Assembly (NCBI GenBank): GCA_025928415.1
Contig: JAICJK010000032.1
Coordinates: 1 to 11,882 of the forward strand
Direction: 5' to 3'
Source of the DNA: Solirubrobacteraceae bacterium
GTDB taxonomy: Bacteria; Actinomycetota; Thermoleophilia; Solirubrobacterales; Solirubrobacteraceae
Length of the DNA stretch: 11,882 bases
In this document: positions 1 to 5,140 of the stretch, one piece after another
Numbering within the stretch: position 1 is the first letter of the stretch
Layout of the letters: each line of letters starts with the position of its first letter
Position numbers and translations under genes: made by a program
The notes under the pieces: model-generated
What the model saw: only the letters and a program-made list of their open reading frames with translations
Databases searched by the model: none
What the model was told of the DNA's origin: nothing

Positions 1-706
1 CCGCCGCGGCGCGGGGCGCCGCGACGGCCTCCCGATGCCCGCGGGGGACGGCGGGCCCCTGGATGGCCACGCCCACGAGGGCGGCGGCGGCCACGCACTG
101 CGCGGCCTCGCCGCCGAAGTGGCCGAGCAGGCCGGCGGCCGCGGGCCGGTTCGCGAGCCCGCCGGCGAGGACCCGCAGCGGCGCGAAGAGCGGCAGCGCG
201 ACGCCGGCCCACGCCCGGCGCTGCTCGCTCAGACGCGTGCGCGCCCGCCAGACCAGCGACTTCGTCGCGCTGAGCGACCAGCCGTGGTGCAGGCCGACGT
301 CCTCGTCGGAGCTACCCTCGAGCGCCACGCCCACCAGCGCCTCGCGCTGGGCGGCGGGCAGCGCCCGGAGCGCCGCCACGGTGTGGCGCAGCTCGCCGCG
401 GACGACGGCGCCGGCGTGCACGTCGGCCGGCGCGGCGAGCTGCTCGTCGAGCGCCGCGGTGGCGCGCCGCGCCGCGGCGCGATGGCGATCGACGCAGCAG
501 TTGGCGACGATCGCGTGCAGCCAGGCCGCCTCGTTGCCGGGCTCCTTGCCGGCCCGCAGCGCACGCAGCGCGCGGATGAGCGCCTCCTGGACGACGTCCT
601 CGGCCTCGTCGGACCGGTCGCCCAGCCGGCGCCGCGCCGCGCCGACCAGGGCGTCGCGGTGGCGGCTCGCCAGCTCGGCGAAGCGGCGCTCCTGGCGGGG
701 GCTCAT
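1..706 (-). CDS. ECF-type RNA polymerase sigma factor, 3' end beyond window
   Basis: Partial gene; 235 residues are visible from the ATG at 706 and the reading frame stays open to the left edge. It should direct RNA polymerase to a specific promoter set. Region sigma-2 is seen at about residues 8-80, with the acidic DEAEDVVQEALIRAL stretch (33-47) and the AWLHAIVANCCVDRHR motif (61-76). Sigma-4 is at about 105-160, with ALPAAQREAL followed by a helix-turn-helix ending in SATKSLVWRARTRL (146-159). Most ECF factors end soon after this point. This one continues for at least 75 residues, including a short hydrophobic stretch near 204-215, so it carries a C-terminal extension of unknown role, possibly membrane-associated. 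It lies 45 bases downstream of serS on the same strand and may be co-transcribed with it. No anti-sigma gene is visible. The ECF class call is firm; regulon and subgroup are unknown. Confidence 0.85.
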   Translation of the reverse strand, partial: MSPRQERRFAELASRHRDALVGAARRRLGDRSDEAEDVVQEALIRALRALRAGKEPGNEAAWLHAIVANCCVDRHRAAARRATAALDEQLAAPADVHAGAVVRGELRHTVAALRALPAAQREALVGVALEGSSDEDVGLHHGWSLSATKSLVWRARTRLSEQRRAWAGVALPLFAPLRVLAGGLANRPAAAGLLGHFGGEAAQCVAAAALVGVAIQGPAVPRGHREAVAAPRAAA

Positions 707-751
707 GCCCCGATGACGTGCCGCGCCCGGCAGAAGTTGCGCGCGCGCCCG

Positions 752-2008
752 TCAGGCCGCCGGCGCGAGCTCGGCCGGCGCCCCGAACGCCGTCAGGACC
801 TCCGGCAGCGCGACCGAGCCGTCCGGCCGCTGGCCGTTCTCCAGCAGCGCGATGATCGTCCGCCCCACGGCCACGGCGGTCCCGTTGACCGTGTGCAGGG
901 TCACCGGCCGGCCGCCGCCGGCCGGGCGCATGCGGATCTCCAGCCGCCGCGCCTGGAAGTCCGTGGTGTTCGACGTCGACGTGAGCTCGCGGTAGCGGCC
1001 CTGGCCCGGCAGCCATGCCTCGCAGTCGAACTTCTTCGCCGCGCTGGCGCCGAGCTCGGCGACGGAGATGTTCACCACCCGGTAGGGGATCCCCAGCTCG
1101 CCGAGGATCTCCTGCTCGATGGCGAGCAGGCGCTCGTGCCAGGCGACGGACTCCTCCGGGGCCACGAAGCCGAACATCTCGACCTTGTCGAACTGGTGCA
1201 CGCGGAAGATCCCGCGGGTGTCCTTGCCCGCGGCGCCCGCCTCGCGCCGGAAGCACGGCGAGAAGCCCGCGTAGAGGCGCGGCAGCTCCTCCTCGGCGAG
1301 GATCTCGCCCGCGTGCAGCGAGGCCAGCGCCACCTCGCTGGTGCCGGCGAGGTAGAGCTCGTCGGCGGGGAGGTGGTAGATCTGCTGCTCGGTGTCGGGC
1401 AAAAAGCCGGTGCCGAACAGCGCGGGCTCGCGCACCAGCACGGGCGGGATCACCGGCTCGAAGCCGTGGCCGCGCAGCTTCTCCAGCGCCCAGCGCACGA
1501 GCGCGAGCTCGAGGAAGACCAGCTCGCCGCGCAGGTAGGCGAAGCGCGAGCCGGACAGGCGCGCACCGCGCTCCATGTCGATCCGGTCGCCGGCGAGCGC
1601 CAGGTGGTCGAGGGCGCCCTCGCCCGCCACGCGCGGCTCGCCGTGCTCGGCGACGACCTCGTCCTCGGCCGCGGCCGTCGGGTCGGGCAGGTTGGGGAGC
1701 CCCGCCAGCGCGGCCTGCAGATCCGCCTCGACCTCGGCGAGCTCGCCGCCGAGCGCCTTCGCGCGCGCGGCGACCTCCTGCATTCGCGCCAGGGCGGCCG
1801 AGGCGTCGGCGCCCGACCGCTTGGCCTCGGCGATCGCGCCGCCCGCCGCGTTCTGCTCGGCCTTCAGCCCCTCGACCTGCGGGATCAGCGCGCGGCGGCG
1901 CTCGTCCAGGGCCAGGACGCGGTCGAGCGCGGCCAGGTCGGCCCCCCGGCGGCCCAGCGCGGCCCGGACCGCCTCGGTCTCCTGACGCAGGACCCTCAGG
2001 TCGAGCAC
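752..2008 (-). CDS. serS: Seryl-tRNA synthetase
   Basis: Cytoplasmic class II aminoacyl-tRNA synthetase that charges tRNA-Ser (and tRNA-Sec where present) with serine. The 418 residues match the usual family length. The start is a GTG giving MLDLRVLRQE, the characteristic SerRS N-terminus. Residues about 1-105 form the long antiparallel coiled-coil arm that grips the tRNA long variable loop. The catalytic core follows, with the TSE serine-binding motif at 223-225, motif 2 at about 247-280 (FRREAGAAGKDTRGIFRVHQF, seen here as FRREAG then GIFRVHQFDK), and motif 3 at 375-390 (NGTAVAVGRTIIALLE), whose arginine contacts ATP. The gene begins only 10 bases after the cytochrome lipoprotein stop and ends 45 bases before the sigma factor start, so a cytochrome-serS-sigma transcript is likely. 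No T-box leader fits in the 10-base gap. Function is certain from the motifs. Confidence 0.97.
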   Translation of the reverse strand: MLDLRVLRQETEAVRAALGRRGADLAALDRVLALDERRRALIPQVEGLKAEQNAAGGAIAEAKRSGADASAALARMQEVAARAKALGGELAEVEADLQAALAGLPNLPDPTAAAEDEVVAEHGEPRVAGEGALDHLALAGDRIDMERGARLSGSRFAYLRGELVFLELALVRWALEKLRGHGFEPVIPPVLVREPALFGTGFLPDTEQQIYHLPADELYLAGTSEVALASLHAGEILAEEELPRLYAGFSPCFRREAGAAGKDTRGIFRVHQFDKVEMFGFVAPEESVAWHERLLAIEQEILGELGIPYRVVNISVAELGASAAKKFDCEAWLPGQGRYRELTSTSNTTDFQARRLEIRMRPAGGGRPVTLHTVNGTAVAVGRTIIALLENGQRPDGSVALPEVLTAFGAPAELAPAA

Positions 2009-2018
2009 GCCGCGGGGC

Positions 2019-2465
2019 TCAGCCGCCGGGGCTGGGCGGGCAGGTCACCGGCTTGGCGCCCGCCGCCACGGACACCTGGCTGCCCGAGTACTTCTCCAGG
2101 AAGGCCGCGACGTCCTTGGCGTCCTGCCCGACGACGATGTTCTCGGGCATGATCGCGCCCGAGTAGCCGCCGTTGGCGAGCGCGTAGAGCACGTTCGCCA
2201 CGCACTCCTTGCGCTGGTTGAAGTTCGGGCCGTCGACCCGCTCGCGGTCGGTGCGCAGCGTCGCGCTGCCCTCGGCGCCGACGGCGTCCAGCGTGTGGCA
2301 GCCCGAGCAGCGCTCGGAGAAGAGCTGCGACCCGGCCTTGACGTCCGGCGAGGCGCTGGCGGACTTCAGCACGTCGTTGCCCTGCGAGCCGCACGCGGCC
2401 ACCAGCGCGGCCGTCGCCAGCAGGGCGAGGATCGACAGCAGGCGCGCGAGCGGGGAACGACGCAT
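2019..2465 (-). CDS. c-type cytochrome lipoprotein
   Basis: Small membrane-anchored haem c electron carrier. The product of 148 residues starts MRRSPLARLL, then has a hydrophobic stretch and a lipobox LVAAC with the lipidated Cys at 25, so it should be tethered outside the cell membrane. The haem-binding motif is CSGCH at 53-57, and the likely axial methionine is M106 in SGAIMPENIV. The domain ends with an AAFLEKYSG helix typical of class I cytochrome c. Two further cysteines, C88 and C142, could form a disulfide. An upstream in-frame ATG at 2480 would add five residues, but that codon lies inside a TATGAT box that looks like the -10 element, so I prefer 2465. It is first in a leftward series with serS and is divergent from a cupredoxin lipoprotein. 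The partner oxidase or reductase is not in the window. Confidence 0.9.
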   Translation of the reverse strand: MRRSPLARLLSILALLATAALVAACGSQGNDVLKSASASPDVKAGSQLFSERCSGCHTLDAVGAEGSATLRTDRERVDGPNFNQRKECVANVLYALANGGYSGAIMPENIVVGQDAKDVAAFLEKYSGSQVSVAAGAKPVTCPPSPGG

Positions 2466-2475
2466 GACGGCGCGG

Positions 2476-2481
2476 ATCATA
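2476..2481 (-). promoter_or_regulatory. Candidate -10 box for cytochrome-serS-sigma
   Basis: TATGAT reads on the minus strand 10 bases before the chosen cytochrome start at 2465, one mismatch from TATAAT in very GC-rich surroundings. It predicts a nearly leaderless transcript. I see no convincing -35 hexamer at 16-18 bases upstream, so the call rests on the -10 match and position only. Confidence 0.35.
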
Positions 2482-2507
2482 CGGAACGGTCATCATCCTG
2501 CGGTCCC

Positions 2508-2936
2508 ATGCCCCGGACCCGCCGCGCCACGCTGGCGACGCTGGGCGCGGTGGCGGTGCTCGCGGGCTGCGGCGGCGAGCCGGCGCCCGTGCCCGACCGC
2601 GACGCCACCCTCCACCTCACGCTCACGGAGTACCGGATCCAGCCCCAGGACATCCGCGTCCAGGCCACCCGGCGGCCGATGCCGATCCGGATCATCGCCC
2701 GCAATCGCGGCATCCTGACCCACAACGTCAAGGTCGAGAGCGTCACCGCGGGCTCCGAGCAGGGCACCGACGACCAGCCCACGGTCTTCGGCGGCACCGA
2801 CCACACGGCCCAGCCCGGCCAGACGGTGTCCGGCGTCGTCTACCTGCAGCCCGGGACCTACCGGCTGACGTGCACGATCGCCAACCACGACAACCTCGGC
2901 CAGTACGGGACGCTCGTGGTCGCGCCCCCGCGGTGA
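2508..2936 (+). CDS. Cupredoxin-domain lipoprotein with apparent Gln axial ligand
   Basis: Predicted blue-copper (type 1) electron carrier anchored outside the membrane. The 142-residue product has an N-terminal signal with lipobox LAGC (18-21), then a single beta-rich cupredoxin domain from about residue 33 to the end. Expected copper ligands are visible: H72 in THNVKVE, C122 in YRLTCTIANH and H127. The position five residues after that His, which is Met in plastocyanin- and azurin-like proteins, is Gln here (Q132 in NLGQYGTLVV), an arrangement known from stellacyanin. The closing GTLVV strand is standard for the family. It is divergent from the cytochrome c lipoprotein with 42 bases between starts, so the two may be co-regulated partners in the same electron chain; that link is inference. 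No Shine-Dalgarno sequence is seen. Copper binding is probable; the redox partner is unknown. Confidence 0.85.
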   Translation: MPRTRRATLATLGAVAVLAGCGGEPAPVPDRDATLHLTLTEYRIQPQDIRVQATRRPMPIRIIARNRGILTHNVKVESVTAGSEQGTDDQPTVFGGTDHTAQPGQTVSGVVYLQPGTYRLTCTIANHDNLGQYGTLVVAPPR

Positions 2937-2943
2937 AGGAGAC

Positions 2944-2975
2944 GGGTCGCCCCCGGCGAACTTGTGGGCGATCCC
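2944..2975 (+). terminator. Possible hairpin after cupredoxin gene
   Basis: Eight bases after the cupredoxin stop, GGGTCGCCC (2944-2952) can pair with GGGCGATCCC (2967-2975) to give a nine-pair stem with one bulged base and a 14-base loop. There is no T-tract, so this would be a factor-assisted or weak terminator, or a folded leader element. Its right arm overlaps the next inverted repeat, so the two structures would compete. Confidence 0.3.
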
Positions 2976-3054
2976 GGCGCCGGCCCTAGAGGGTCGCAGT
3001 CCCACCACACCGCGGCTGCTCTCGACAACGGCGGCAACCAGGCCGGCGCCGGGA
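2972..3054. repeat. Perfect 14-bp inverted repeat with palindromic arms
   Basis: TCCCGGCGCCGGCC (2972-2985) and GGCCGGCGCCGGGA (3041-3054) are exact reverse complements separated by 55 bases. Each arm contains the self-complementary CCGGCGCCGG (2974-2983 and 3043-3052), so the pair can also be read as two copies of one palindromic site 69 bases apart. It lies in the 190-base gap between the cupredoxin and flavin reductase genes. I found no match to an FMN, SAM, cobalamin, TPP or guanidine riboswitch consensus by eye. Otherwise the gap holds only the candidate hairpin and the promoter-like boxes. Confidence 0.5.
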
Positions 3055-3108
3055 CCTCCTACCCACCGCCTCGGAGACTCGCGGGGGTTCGGCCGTCGAC
3101 GGGCCACC

Positions 3109-3114
3109 TAGACT
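3109..3114 (+). promoter_or_regulatory. Candidate -10 box for flavin reductase gene
   Basis: TAGACT ends 12 bases before the ATG at 3127, which would place transcription start within a few bases of the start codon. No Shine-Dalgarno sequence is present, consistent with a leaderless message. The -35 region (around 3085-3091) has no clear TTGACA-like hexamer. A similar TAGAGG lies further upstream at 2987-2992. Confidence 0.35.
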
Positions 3115-3126
3115 CGCGGACCGGAC

Positions 3127-3606
3127 ATGACCGTGGACCCTCGTGCCTATCGCGACGCCATCGGCCACTGGGCCACCGGCGTCGCCGTGGTCACCTGCGA
3201 CGGCCCCGAGGGCCCCGCGGGGCTGACCACCAACGCCGTGACCTCGGTGAGCCTGGACCCCCTGCTGCTGCTGGTCTGCTTCGACAACACCTCGCGCACC
3301 CTGCCGGCGGTCCGCGCCGCCGGGCGCTTCGCCGTCAACGTGCTCGCGGCCGGGCAGGAGGAGCTCGCGGCGATCTTCGCCTCCAAGCGGGTCCAGGCCG
3401 AGAAGTTCGAGCAGGTGACCCACCGCATCGAGCACGGGGTCCCGGTGCTCGACGACGCGCTGGCCTGGGTGGCCTGCGACGTCGCCGAGCTGCACCCGGC
3501 GGGCGACCACACGATCGGCATCGGCGCCGTGACCCATGTCTTCCGCGCGCACGACGGCGTCCCGCCGCCGCTGCTGTTCTACCGCGGGCGCTACGCCTCG
3601 ACGTAG
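3127..3606 (+). CDS. Flavin reductase-domain protein (FMN-binding split barrel)
   Basis: 159-residue protein of the Flavin_Reduct family, which includes NAD(P)H:flavin oxidoreductases that supply reduced flavin to two-component monooxygenases. Family landmarks visible in order: an N-terminal helix with FRDAIGHWATGV-like sequence (here YRDAIGHWATGVAVVT, 8-23), the flavin-contacting GLTTNAVTSVSLDPLLLLV (32-50), GRFAVNVLAAGQEELA (66-81), GDHTIGIGAV (126-135) and the C-terminal [10 protein letters not shown] (148-157). Length is typical of the stand-alone reductase component. No monooxygenase partner gene is in the window, so the acceptor is unknown, and some family members are not free-flavin reductases. 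The last 16 bases overlap the end of the convergent membrane protein gene. The start at 3127 fits the family N-terminus and the TAGACT box just upstream. Confidence 0.88.
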   Translation: MTVDPRAYRDAIGHWATGVAVVTCDGPEGPAGLTTNAVTSVSLDPLLLLVCFDNTSRTLPAVRAAGRFAVNVLAAGQEELAAIFASKRVQAEKFEQVTHRIEHGVPVLDDALAWVACDVAELHPAGDHTIGIGAVTHVFRAHDGVPPPLLFYRGRYAST

Positions 3607-4034
3607 GCGCGCAGCGCCAGGAAGGCCACCACCACGGCGGCGAGGGCCATGACGCCCAGCTCGCGCCGCAGGATCGCCGTGACCACCGAGCGCTGCCGGT
3701 CGCCGGGCAGGTCGCCGAGCGCCGCGGCGTCCTCGATCCCCCGCGCGTCCAGCACCGTCTGGGCCGAGACGATCCGGAGCTGCTCGGCCACGAAGGCGAC
3801 CGGGACCGGGAGGAGCACGTAGAGCCAGTAGAGCCCGTTGGGCGGCCGGAAGCCCGCGACGAGCAGCCCGCCGGCCAGCAGCGCGTACGCCGCCGCGGCG
3901 ATCTGCGCGCCGCGCAGGAGCGGCCACCAGCCCCTGCGCGGATCGACCCGCCACCAGAGCAGGCCGCCCGAAAGGCCCGCGGCGAGGTTCAGGAAGCCGA
4001 CGATCAGGGCACCGGTCTGCGCGATGGAGGACAT
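3591..4034 (-). CDS. Small integral membrane protein, four helices, unknown function
   Basis: I do not recognise this family. With the ATG at 4034 it has 147 residues; a GTG at 4046 would add MHKS. Hydrophobic segments lie at about 8-27, 41-61, 69-87 and 125-144, consistent with four membrane-spanning helices. Between helices 3 and 4 is a charged soluble loop beginning [17 protein letters not shown] and containing [26 protein letters not shown] segment follows the first helix. The Trp- and Arg-rich loops suggest positive charge on the cytoplasmic side. The gene is divergent from nuoA and shares a compact promoter region with it, so co-regulation with complex I is possible but unproven. Its 3' end overlaps the flavin reductase gene by 16 bases on the opposite strand. 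The coding call is supported by coherent helix pattern and by the clear gene boundaries around it. Confidence 0.75.
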   Translation of the reverse strand: MSSIAQTGALIVGFLNLAAGLSGGLLWWRVDPRRGWWPLLRGAQIAAAAYALLAGGLLVAGFRPPNGLYWLYVLLPVPVAFVAEQLRIVSAQTVLDARGIEDAAALGDLPGDRQRSVVTAILRRELGVMALAAVVVAFLALRAYVEA

Positions 4035-4055
4035 GGATTTGTGCACTTCGGAGTG

Positions 4056-4080
4056 CGGACTGCCACTTAGTAGCAGTCCG
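4056..4080. repeat. Perfect 8-bp inverted repeat in divergent promoter region
   Basis: CGGACTGC (4056-4063) and GCAGTCCG (4073-4080) are exact reverse complements around a 9-base AT-richer spacer. A further ACTGC copy lies at 4090-4094. The repeat covers the proposed -10 region of the leftward membrane protein gene and sits upstream of the proposed nuoA -10. It could be an operator or simply reflect repeated extended -10 elements. Confidence 0.5.
4065..4078 (-). promoter_or_regulatory. Candidate extended -10 promoter for membrane protein gene
   Basis: On the minus strand the bases read ACTGCTACTAA: TGC followed by TACTAA (4072 down to 4067), an extended -10 pattern. Transcription would begin near 4060, giving a leader of about 13-26 bases to the GTG at 4046 or ATG at 4034. 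No strong -35 hexamer is seen, as expected for extended -10 promoters. Confidence 0.4.
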
Positions 4081-4091
4081 TCACAAGAAAC

Positions 4092-4100
4092 TGCTAGAAC
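4092..4100 (+). promoter_or_regulatory. Candidate extended -10 promoter for the nuo operon
   Basis: TGCTAGAAC has the TGN extension plus a TAGAAC -10 hexamer, nine bases before the nuoA ATG at 4110. It predicts a start near 4107 and a leaderless or nearly leaderless nuoA message; no Shine-Dalgarno sequence precedes nuoA. The same ACTGCTA string occurs in the opposite promoter at 4072-4078. Confidence 0.45.
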
Positions 4101-4102
4101 GG

Positions 4103-4121
4103 GCTGCGGATGATCCGCAGC
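4103..4121. repeat. 8-bp inverted repeat spanning the nuoA start codon
   Basis: GCTGCGGA (4103-4110) and TCCGCAGC (4114-4121) are exact reverse complements with a 3-base spacer; the A of the ATG is in the left arm and TG in the spacer. In a message that starts upstream of 4103 this hairpin would bury the start codon. If transcription begins near 4107 only half the left arm is transcribed and the repeat would act, if at all, as DNA. Confidence 0.5.
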
Positions 4122-4466
4122 TACGCCCCAGCCATCATCTTCCTGCTGCTCGGCGGCGGGATCGGGACGCTGTTCGTGGTCGTCAACTCGAAGCTCGGGC
4201 CGAAGCGCAACATCAAGCAGAAGTTCGACCCGTACGAGAGCGGGCTGCCGTCGGAGGTGCGCAAGAGCTTCCGCTTCGGGATCTCCTTCTACCTGATCGC
4301 GATGCTGTTCCTGCTGTTCGACACCGAGGTCGTCTTCCTCTACCCGATCGCGGTGAACCTGCGGGCCTTCGGGACCTTCGCGCTCATCGAGACGGCGGTC
4401 TTCATCGCGCTGCTCTTCGTGGCGTTCATCTACGTCTGGCGAAGGGGTGCGTTGGATTGGAGATAG
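4110..4466 (+). CDS. nuoA: NADH-quinone oxidoreductase subunit A
   Basis: Small membrane subunit of complex I, 118 residues, the usual length. Three membrane helices are visible at about 7-25, 58-80 and 90-110. The long loop between helices 1 and 2 carries the family motif FDPYESG (39-45), near the quinone-binding site, and helix 2 contains [12 protein letters not shown] (68-79) with the conserved acidic pair D71/E73. NuoA stabilises the junction between the peripheral arm and the membrane arm together with NuoH, J and K. It is the first gene of the operon, and its stop overlaps the start region of nuoB. The start at 4110 is supported by family length and by the extended -10 box just upstream. 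Confidence 0.97.
   Translation: MIRSYAPAIIFLLLGGGIGTLFVVVNSKLGPKRNIKQKFDPYESGLPSEVRKSFRFGISFYLIAMLFLLFDTEVVFLYPIAVNLRAFGTFALIETAVFIALLFVAFIYVWRRGALDWR
4441..4447 (+). promoter_or_regulatory. Ribosome binding site deciding nuoB start
   Basis: GAAGGGG ends nine bases before the TTG at 4457, better spacing than the GGAG (4459-4462) that ends only three bases before the alternative GTG at 4466. This is why the TTG start was preferred for nuoB. Confidence 0.45.
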
Positions 4467-5140
4467 TGCGACGCGAGAAGGTCGGCGCGCCGGAGGACTT
4501 CCGCGTGCGCCAGCTCAAGGCGCGCGACATGCTCCGCGGCGACCTGCAGGGCCAGGACCTGGACGACTACGTCGAGTCCCGCGTCCTGACCACGACGCTC
4601 GACAAGGCCGTCGACTGGGCGCGCGGCAACTCGCTGTTCCCGGCGACCTTCGGCCTGGCCTGCTGCGCGATCGAGATGATGTCGATCGTCGGCGCGCGCA
4701 TGGACATCGCGCGCTTCGGCTTCGAGGCCTTCCGCGCCTCGCCGCGCCAGGCCGACATGCTGATCATGTCGGGCCGCGTCTCGATCAAGATGGCCCCGAT
4801 CCTGCGGCGCATCTACGACCAGATGCTCGAGCCGAAGTGGGCGATCGCGATGGGCGCCTGCTGCTCCTCGCAGGGCATCTTCAACAACTACGCGATCGTC
4901 CCGGCGGACAAGTTCATGCCCGTCGACGTCCACGTCCCCGGCTGCCCGCCGCGGCCCGAGTCGCTCATGCACGGGATCCTGAAGCTGCGCGCGCAGATCC
5001 AGAAGGACCCCTCGCTGGGCTGGCGGACCCGGTACGGCGCCGAGCAGACGGTCGAGGTCCTGCCCGCGGAGGGCGAGGCGCTCGTCGCGCAGGCCAAGGC
5101 CGTCAACGTCGCGCGGGGCGGGGAGAACCAGATTGCCTGA
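4457..5140 (+). CDS. nuoB: NADH-quinone oxidoreductase subunit B
   Basis: Peripheral-arm subunit carrying the terminal 4Fe-4S cluster N2, which hands electrons to quinone. 227 residues from a TTG start; the GTG at 4466 (TAGTG overlap with the nuoA stop) is a serious alternative and would remove three residues. Cluster ligands are visible as the tandem C69-C70 in [12 protein letters not shown]135 in MGACCSSQG and C163 in [10 protein letters not shown]. Two details differ from the NuoB sequences I know: the usual CASSGG or CANSGG reads CCSSQG, giving an extra Cys at 136, and the following loop (YAIVPADKF) is one residue shorter than the common YAIVQGVDKF form. The C-terminal 40 or so residues after the core are a weakly conserved tail. 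The 3' end overlaps nuoC by eight bases. Functional assignment is certain. Confidence 0.96.
   Translation: MEIVRREKVGAPEDFRVRQLKARDMLRGDLQGQDLDDYVESRVLTTTLDKAVDWARGNSLFPATFGLACCAIEMMSIVGARMDIARFGFEAFRASPRQADMLIMSGRVSIKMAPILRRIYDQMLEPKWAIAMGACCSSQGIFNNYAIVPADKFMPVDVHVPGCPPRPESLMHGILKLRAQIQKDPSLGWRTRYGAEQTVEVLPAEGEALVAQAKAVNVARGGENQIA
5120..5125 (+). promoter_or_regulatory. Ribosome binding site supporting the TTG start of nuoC
   Basis: GGGGAG lies inside the end of nuoB, seven bases before the TTG at 5133. It is among the better Shine-Dalgarno matches in the operon and supports the unusual start codon. Confidence 0.55.

Noticed and set aside
35..2152. 705-codon plus-strand open frame opposite serS and the sigma factor gene
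   Set aside because: Antisense shadow of confident genes in GC-rich DNA; composition is Arg/Ala/Gly/Leu-rich without recognisable domains.
2019..2480. Upstream ATG at 2480 as cytochrome start
   Set aside because: It lies within the TATGAT box and gives a less typical signal peptide; the ATG at 2465 gives a textbook lipoprotein signal. Not excluded entirely.
2937..3126. FMN, SAM, cobalamin or other known riboswitch before the flavin reductase gene
   Set aside because: Conserved cores of these classes are not visible; only generic GC-rich palindromes are present.
2964..4070. 368-codon plus-strand frame through the leader, flavin reductase and membrane protein gene
   Set aside because: Crosses three independent elements in the wrong frame and strand; protein is Arg/Pro/Gly-rich without motifs.
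4089..4097. ACTGC half-sites as a proven three-site operator
   Set aside because: The copies are equally explained by two extended -10 elements plus one extra copy, so only the promoter reading is put forward.
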